A stretch of 64,000 nucleotides of DNA from Trichopria drosophilae (lineage: Eukaryota; Arthropoda; Insecta; Hymenoptera; Diapriidae), in contig CM059584.1 of the NCBI GenBank assembly GCA_030407085.1, forward strand, positions 7,626,001-7,690,000, in the 5' to 3' direction. Position numbers and translations under genes: made by a program. The first letter of the stretch is position 1, and each line of letters opens with the position of its first letter. Positions 59,517 through 64,000 of the stretch are shown here, piece after piece. The notes beneath the pieces are model-generated. The model worked only from the letters and a program-made list of their open reading frames with translations. It was not told where the DNA came from and did not search any database.

Positions 59517-59784
59517 TTAAATTATATCCTCAATTTCACAAACTGTGAGAATGTCGTCAAAAACTTATTTTTTTATTCACGGGAAAACGCAGTTCATTGA
59601 AAATTACTTACCTAAGTATTTCAAAGCCGAAGAGGACACCCAGAGAGCCGATGTAACAACACATTTTGGACAAGCTTTAGGGTCCTACCAAGAACGCATT
59701 TATTAGAATTGTATATTACAATGGTATGACTGGATAACAAAGGTCAAAATCTCGCGTGAACGGCTCTTAAATATTACTATCAGA

Positions 59785-59837
59785 AATATTGGTTGGACAA
59801 AAAGAATAATTTTTTTTTTATTGGTCCAACCAATATT
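59785..59837. repeat. Short hairpin next to a MITE
   Basis: AATATTGGTTGGAC and GTCCAACCAATATT are exact complements around a 25-base loop. The right half overlaps the left target duplication of the following element. Confidence 0.75.
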
Positions 59838-59841
59838 TATT

Positions 59842-60036
59842 GGCCGGGGAACTAAGTTCCGAAATTCAATACAATCCGAAAGACCAAAATTTCTATATAA
59901 CATGGCTCCAGCATGATTTTCTTCACTTTGTCTATGAAAATTTGGCAAAAAGATAGCAAATTAAAATACTTTGGACACGCAATATCGAAATTTGAGCCTT
60001 TCGGGGTTTTGATTTTCGGAACTTTGTTCCCCGGCC
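59842..60036. mobile_element. 195-bp MITE with 8-bp duplication
   Basis: GGCCGGGGAACTAAGTTCCG and its complement (24 of 26 matching at the ends) are flanked by an identical 8-bp TATTTATT (59834-59841, 60037-60044). An 8-bp duplication is typical of hAT and a few other superfamilies. The ends do not start with the usual CAG of hAT, so the class is tentative. Confidence 0.8.
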
Positions 60037-60510
60037 TATTTATTTTTATTCGCTATCATTAACTTTATTAATAATTCATATTAGTTTAATAATATTTATT
60101 AATAATAAATAATATAAAAATTCTGTAAAAATTCTTGTATTTACTAGAAGCACGGCTGTTGCCACCACTAGATTTTTGGGAAAAATTGGAGTTCATTAAC
60201 ATGATAAAAAAATGTTTAAATGTTTAAAATAGATTTCAAATAGTAAAATATACAACAAAATAATATAACTTGGAATGTGTATTTTTCCTACATCTTTAAA
60301 AGAAATTTTTACATAACCATTCATTTATGGTTAAAGATCCGCAAGAATAAAAAAACTAAATATTTTGTAATTTTTTTATTGATCTGTCGCAGTCCCAAAT
60401 AACTAGAAAAATCTACAAAAATTCAGAAAAATATTTTTGATAAATCTAGAGTAGCTTGAATTTTTTTCAAAACTTTTAGGTGATTTTGAAACTAAAAAAA
60501 AATATACATA

Positions 60511-60610
60511 AACCAGTATTTTACTACTTTTCACGTTGTTAAATCGATTGAGAACGCATAAAAAAAGGAGATAACGGAGGAGATATATTTGAGGTCAATC
60601 TAAAGTTAAA
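60511..60610 (-). repeat. Inverted unit of the TGTAACTTTAGATTGA array
   Basis: On the minus strand TAACTTTAGATTGACCTCAA, ATATATCTCC and GCGTTCTCAATCGATTTAA follow the unit order seen at 61593-62010. Confidence 0.7.
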
Positions 60611-60780
60611 TTATTATTTTAAAGAATTTTTGAAATAATTTCTTAATTTTTGTTAGATAGCGAGAGTTATTTATTTCGATTATTTATAGCTGACATGTTT
60701 TACCTTTCAATCAACAAATACAACTTTCTTCCTAGGATATGATATTACAATATTACAATAATATTACGAATAGTTATTTT

Positions 60781-61261
60781 GGGTGCGGGTCGAAAAACCG
60801 ACAAATCAAAATGACGACAGTAGAAAAACTGAATTGTCATAATATGACTAAAAAAACCGGCAGGCAAAAAGCTGACACGTCAAAAAGTCGATAGTAGAAA
60901 AACCGAATGTCATAATTCTGATAGTCATAAACCGACAATCAAGAAACTGATATTCAAAAATCGACAGACAAAAAGCTGCCGCGTCAAAAAGCCGGCAGTA
61001 AAAAAACTGGCACTTCAAAAATTGACTACCCGTATGTCGATGTATCTATTTTTTGTGTCGGCTTTTTGGCAGTCGGTTGTTCGAAGTGCCGGTTATCTGA
61101 CTGTCGGTATTATGACAATTCGTTTTTTCTACTTTTGGCTTTTAGACGTGTCGGTTTGTTGTGTCGGCTGATTGCCTGTCGGCTTTTTGATTATCGGTAT
61201 TTTGACTGTCGGTTTTTTGACCAGTCGGCTTTTTGATTTGTCGGTTTTTCGACCCACACCC
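60781..61261. mobile_element. Palindrome built of GACA/CCGACA short repeats, 8-bp duplication
   Basis: The ends GGGTGCGGGTCGAAAAACCG and its near complement (CGACCCACACCC) are flanked by identical GTTATTTT (60773-60780, 61262-61269). The left arm (to about 61020) is a chain of about 14 units of 15-20 bp of the type AAAAACCGACAATCAA. The right arm is the same chain reversed (TTGATTGTCGGTTTTT type). No frame crosses it. The duplication suggests a hAT-like element, but the internal repeat chain is unusual. Confidence 0.85.
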
Positions 61262-61592
61262 GTTATTTTTGTATCAAGGGCGTAAAATAGAGTTTTACGC
61301 CTCCACAATACAACCCGAGAGACGGCGAAGCCGGCTCGAGGTTCATGAGGGTGAAAATTCTACGCCTGAAATTCAAAAATGTAGTTTTTTTTAATTAGAT
61401 CATTTGGAATTTAGAATATATCAAATAGATATTCACTATCGTAAGTATAACAGCAATAATGGTAATAATAATTTAATTAAACATCTGGTCAGAACTTAAT
61501 TCTCATTTTGTCACATAAAATATGAAAAACGAATTAAAAAAAAATTCACTTTGAAATTAAGGTACAACTTTTTATGATTATATATTAGGTTT
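61262..61592. other. Spacer with a GC-rich patch
   Basis: ACAACCCGAGAGACGGCGAA and CCGGCTCGAGG at about 61307-61345 stand out. GGGCGTAAAATAGAG and TTTTACGCC form a small hairpin at 61278-61303. No gene. Confidence 0.45.
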
Positions 61593-62020
61593 TGTAACTT
61601 TAGATTGATCTTAAATTTCTCATAATCCTTTTAAATTTTTTAATGCATTCTCGATTTATTTAAGAAAATAAAAAGTTGTAAAATAGCGGCTTTTCACATT
61701 TTTTAAGTTGCAAAATTTCGAAAAAAACATGTAACTTTACATTTACCTCAAATATGCCTCTGAATTAAAAAAAAAATGTTTTAACGCGTTCAAAATTTAT
61801 ATATCAGAGCGTTAAAAGTCGTAACATTTCGTTTTTTCAAATTTTTTAGTTTGAACATTACATAAAAATTCTGAAAAACTGATGTAACTTTAGATTGACT
61901 TCAAATATATCTCACATTTTCGGACGCACTCTCAATAGATTTAAGGAAGTGTTAAAATAACGGTTTTTTTCATTGTTTGACTTTCAAAAACAAATTCAAG
62001 TAATAGAGAAAAACTGGTTT
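61593..62020 (+). repeat. Degenerate tandem array, 137-153-bp units
   Basis: Units start TGTAACTTTAGATTGATC, TGTAACTTTACATTTACC and TGTAACTTTAGATTGACT at about 61593, 61730 and 61883. Each continues with a TCAAATATRYCTC-like word, a CATTCTCGATTTATTTAAG-like word and a TTGTAAAATARCGG-like word. A reverse unit lies at 60511-60610, so the palindrome at 60781-61261 sits between inverted units. Confidence 0.7.
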
Positions 62021-62116
62021 CACAAGGAGTATATTTAGGTTACATTGATTACACATTTTCACCAGCCACAAGTAAAATAAATTTGAAGAATTTCTTCTTA
62101 GCAATTAACAAATTAA

Positions 62117-63035
62117 ACCATTAAGTCCTGAATGGTAATTTTTTCACTATAGTTTTTAACGGTTGTATACGTATAAAAAAATGTTTAAACAGGCATATCT
62201 GACGTAAAATTAACTTCTATTAGATATTTTAAAAAATTTAATCGTGAAAAACTATTTAGGATTATTTCGGAAAAAAAATACATTTTTCAAAGTGTTTTGT
62301 TTCTTTATATGGTTTTTCCACATTGAAGTAATTTCTGAATTCTTGTTTGTGGTGAAGAAATCATATGCTCCGCTAAAATATCGGCTAAAACACGAAACAA
62401 TCACACAAGGTCCAGAATTTTTTATTTAAAAAATTTAGAACAAAACGTTTTTAGAATTGTTCGAGGAATACGCTCCAATTTTGCCAGAATTTCTGAAACA
62501 CTTTGTTCATTTTTTAAAATCCAAAATTTCTGAAAAACTGTAAGTCCTCAAACAAATTGCGAACAAATGTTGTGGCATTCTTTAAGTAATCCCAAAAACT
62601 TTTTGTTTCGTAACATTTTTTACAAAAGTCTACAATTTTAAAATAAAAATTTCCTGAACCTTTCGCCGATTTTTTCGTGTTGTAACCACTATTTTTGATA
62701 CTTTTTTCTTCTATTATCAAAGTGTCACTATGTACATTTTGAAGTTCCAATCTCGAGGACATGATTTCTCTACTTCAAACAGAAATTCTCAAATTATTTC
62801 AATGCGAAAAAACAGTTCAAGAAAAAAACAATTTAAAAAAATATACGGTTTTTTGGCACTAGTTGTATATAGGTATTCAGGGTTGAATTTTTCGAACAAA
62901 TCTAACAAAGGTACTGAAAGTTTATTTAATTTTACGTCAAATATGCCTCCTCGGACGTTTTTTAGAATCTTTTTTTACACGAAATACAATCGATGAAAAC
63001 TATAGTGAAAAAATGTCCATTTAGGACCTAATGGA
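62117..63035. mobile_element. TTAA fold-back family, 919-bp copy
   Basis: ACCATTAAGTCCTGAATGG and CCATTTAGGACCTAATGGA are complementary ends next to TTAA (62113-62116, 63036-63039). The arms continue with TTTTTTCACTATAGTTTT and, further in, GGCATATCTGACGTAAAATT, both repeated inverted at the right. End sequences are close to those of 58220-59516. The centre is more diverged and the three frames within it are incidental. Confidence 0.85.
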
Positions 63036-63039
63036 TTAA

Positions 63040-64000
63040 ATATTTTCCAGCAAATTCATAAATCTTTTTTCTTGAATCTAGAAATTTTTTGTCATTGTAC
63101 AAAAATCTTTTTTATGAAAAAGTCAGTTAAATTCTGAAGCATCGTTTTGGAACGCAGAAGCGTTGAGAAGGTCAGGGCACAATAATAGAACAATAGGTTG
63201 TAGATCTTTGACGAGTACATTGAGAATTTAAATTGCTTCTCGAGTTCTATTTCTGTTCGTCTATTCTTAAGTAAATAACCCTTCCCAGAATGTATGAAAT
63301 GCAGTCGGTTTTGAAATGGTGTGCGAAAAATAAATTTAGAGCACTAATTAAATAGGATTATAATTGTATGGTTATACGAGATATAGTATCGTGTGAACCA
63401 AACTATTTTCAGATATATAGACTTTTTGTTAAGAAGATACTAAACTCAGCTGTAAACTTATATATTGTATTTTTAGTATATTTTACCTGATTTTTTAAAA
63501 TATATGATTTTTATTCTAAAATATCTTACAACACAATAGTAATAAATCCGCCATTTGTCTATTTTTCAAAATCAAGAAATCTTGTTTCTTATATTAATAC
63601 GACATTTTTGTTATTTATTTAATATCTATTAATATTGAAATAGTACAGTAATGTAAAATTCACCAAATTATTTTGCAAGTAAATTTTATTATTTGAATTT
63701 ATAAACTGTTTTACTGTTTGAACCGACGGAATATGAGTCCGCTATGCGAACGTTAGTTACTCTCCTTGCCGCTAGAAGTGGTAATGATTGGCGCAGTCTT
63801 GTTTCTCGCAAGCGTCAAAATCTCTGTCCATTGAATGATTGCGAAATCTTACGAACATGTACCATTACTTCGAAATCATTTTAAAGAGAATTATACTTGA
63901 TTGAAATCGTACTTAATCGTACTTAATCGTAAATATGAAATAATAAAATGTTAATATTAATAAACAATTTTTCTAATATTGTTATTTACTAAAGTAGATT
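63040..64000. other. AT-rich, no gene seen
   Basis: CTTGCCGCTAGAAGTGGTAA at 63765 resembles the CGCTAGAGGG words elsewhere. AATCGTACTT is repeated in tandem at 63905-63932. No gene. Confidence 0.5.

Noticed and set aside
59597..59625. Minus-strand recursive splice site (CTTAG next to GTAAGTAA)
   Set aside because: The pyrimidine tract is too weak (CTTTGAAATACTTAG).
60781..61261. CRISPR-like array of short repeats
   Set aside because: Unit spacing is too short and irregular, the repeats are themselves palindromic across the whole element, and the context is eukaryotic with target duplications.

Overview
This looks like gene-free, AT-rich nuclear DNA of an animal, most likely an arthropod and probably an insect. 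No reading frame longer than 171 codons exists, and none reads like a conserved protein. I found no rRNA gene and no convincing functional tRNA gene. The animal or insect assignment rests on low GC, a dense set of small non-autonomous DNA transposons (MITEs) with TA, TTA, TTAA and 8-bp target duplications, a tRNA-derived SINE, a perfect CTCF-type motif and a candidate recursive splice site. It is an inference, not a species identification. The window is best read as part of a giant intron or an intergenic desert.

Layout. 1-7 kb: a pogo/Tc1-type MITE (213-475), decayed 'GGATCC/ATGGCGG' repeats, half of a TTAA fold-back element, an NRF1-type palindrome, a CTCF-type site, two inverted copies of one MITE (4423-4846, 4907-5094) and a TA-flanked hairpin MITE (6149-6352). 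7.8-8.3 kb: a SINE on the minus strand. 11-14.7 kb: a nested inverted repeat, a pogo-like remnant, two copies of a long-hairpin repeat and an 800-bp fold-back element with an ATAC duplication. 15.8-18.1 kb: a large array of 220-280-bp units in both orientations, full of AACCAAACGGTT-like words. 18.4-27 kb: two Harbinger-type MITEs with long G/C runs, a TGACCT-rich tandem repeat, a possible recursive splice site at 23784/23785 and a pyrimidine-rich island (24.04-24.86 kb). 28-34 kb: a dense transposon cluster, including a TTAA element inserted inside another repeat. 36-45 kb: two more pogo/Tc1-type MITEs, a TTAA fold-back element and a perfect-looking hairpin MITE. 45-58 kb: mostly unique AT-rich DNA with simple repeats and one 80-bp-arm inverted repeat. 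58-63 kb: a 1.3-kb almost complete palindrome, two elements with 8-bp duplications, a degenerate tandem array and another TTAA palindrome.

No genes act together here. The recurring theme is long inverted repeats. At least eight elements of 0.2-1.3 kb are nearly complete palindromes. If this region is transcribed as part of an intron, it would yield many long double-stranded hairpins. The strongest single result is a family of TTAA-flanked palindromic elements (58220-59516, 62117-63035, 41263-42144, 31528-32275, half copy at 2808) whose ends begin CCC next to TTAA, as expected of piggyBac-type non-autonomous elements. A second kind of TTAA element (28692-29352) has its target site confirmed by paralogous empty sites within the window.
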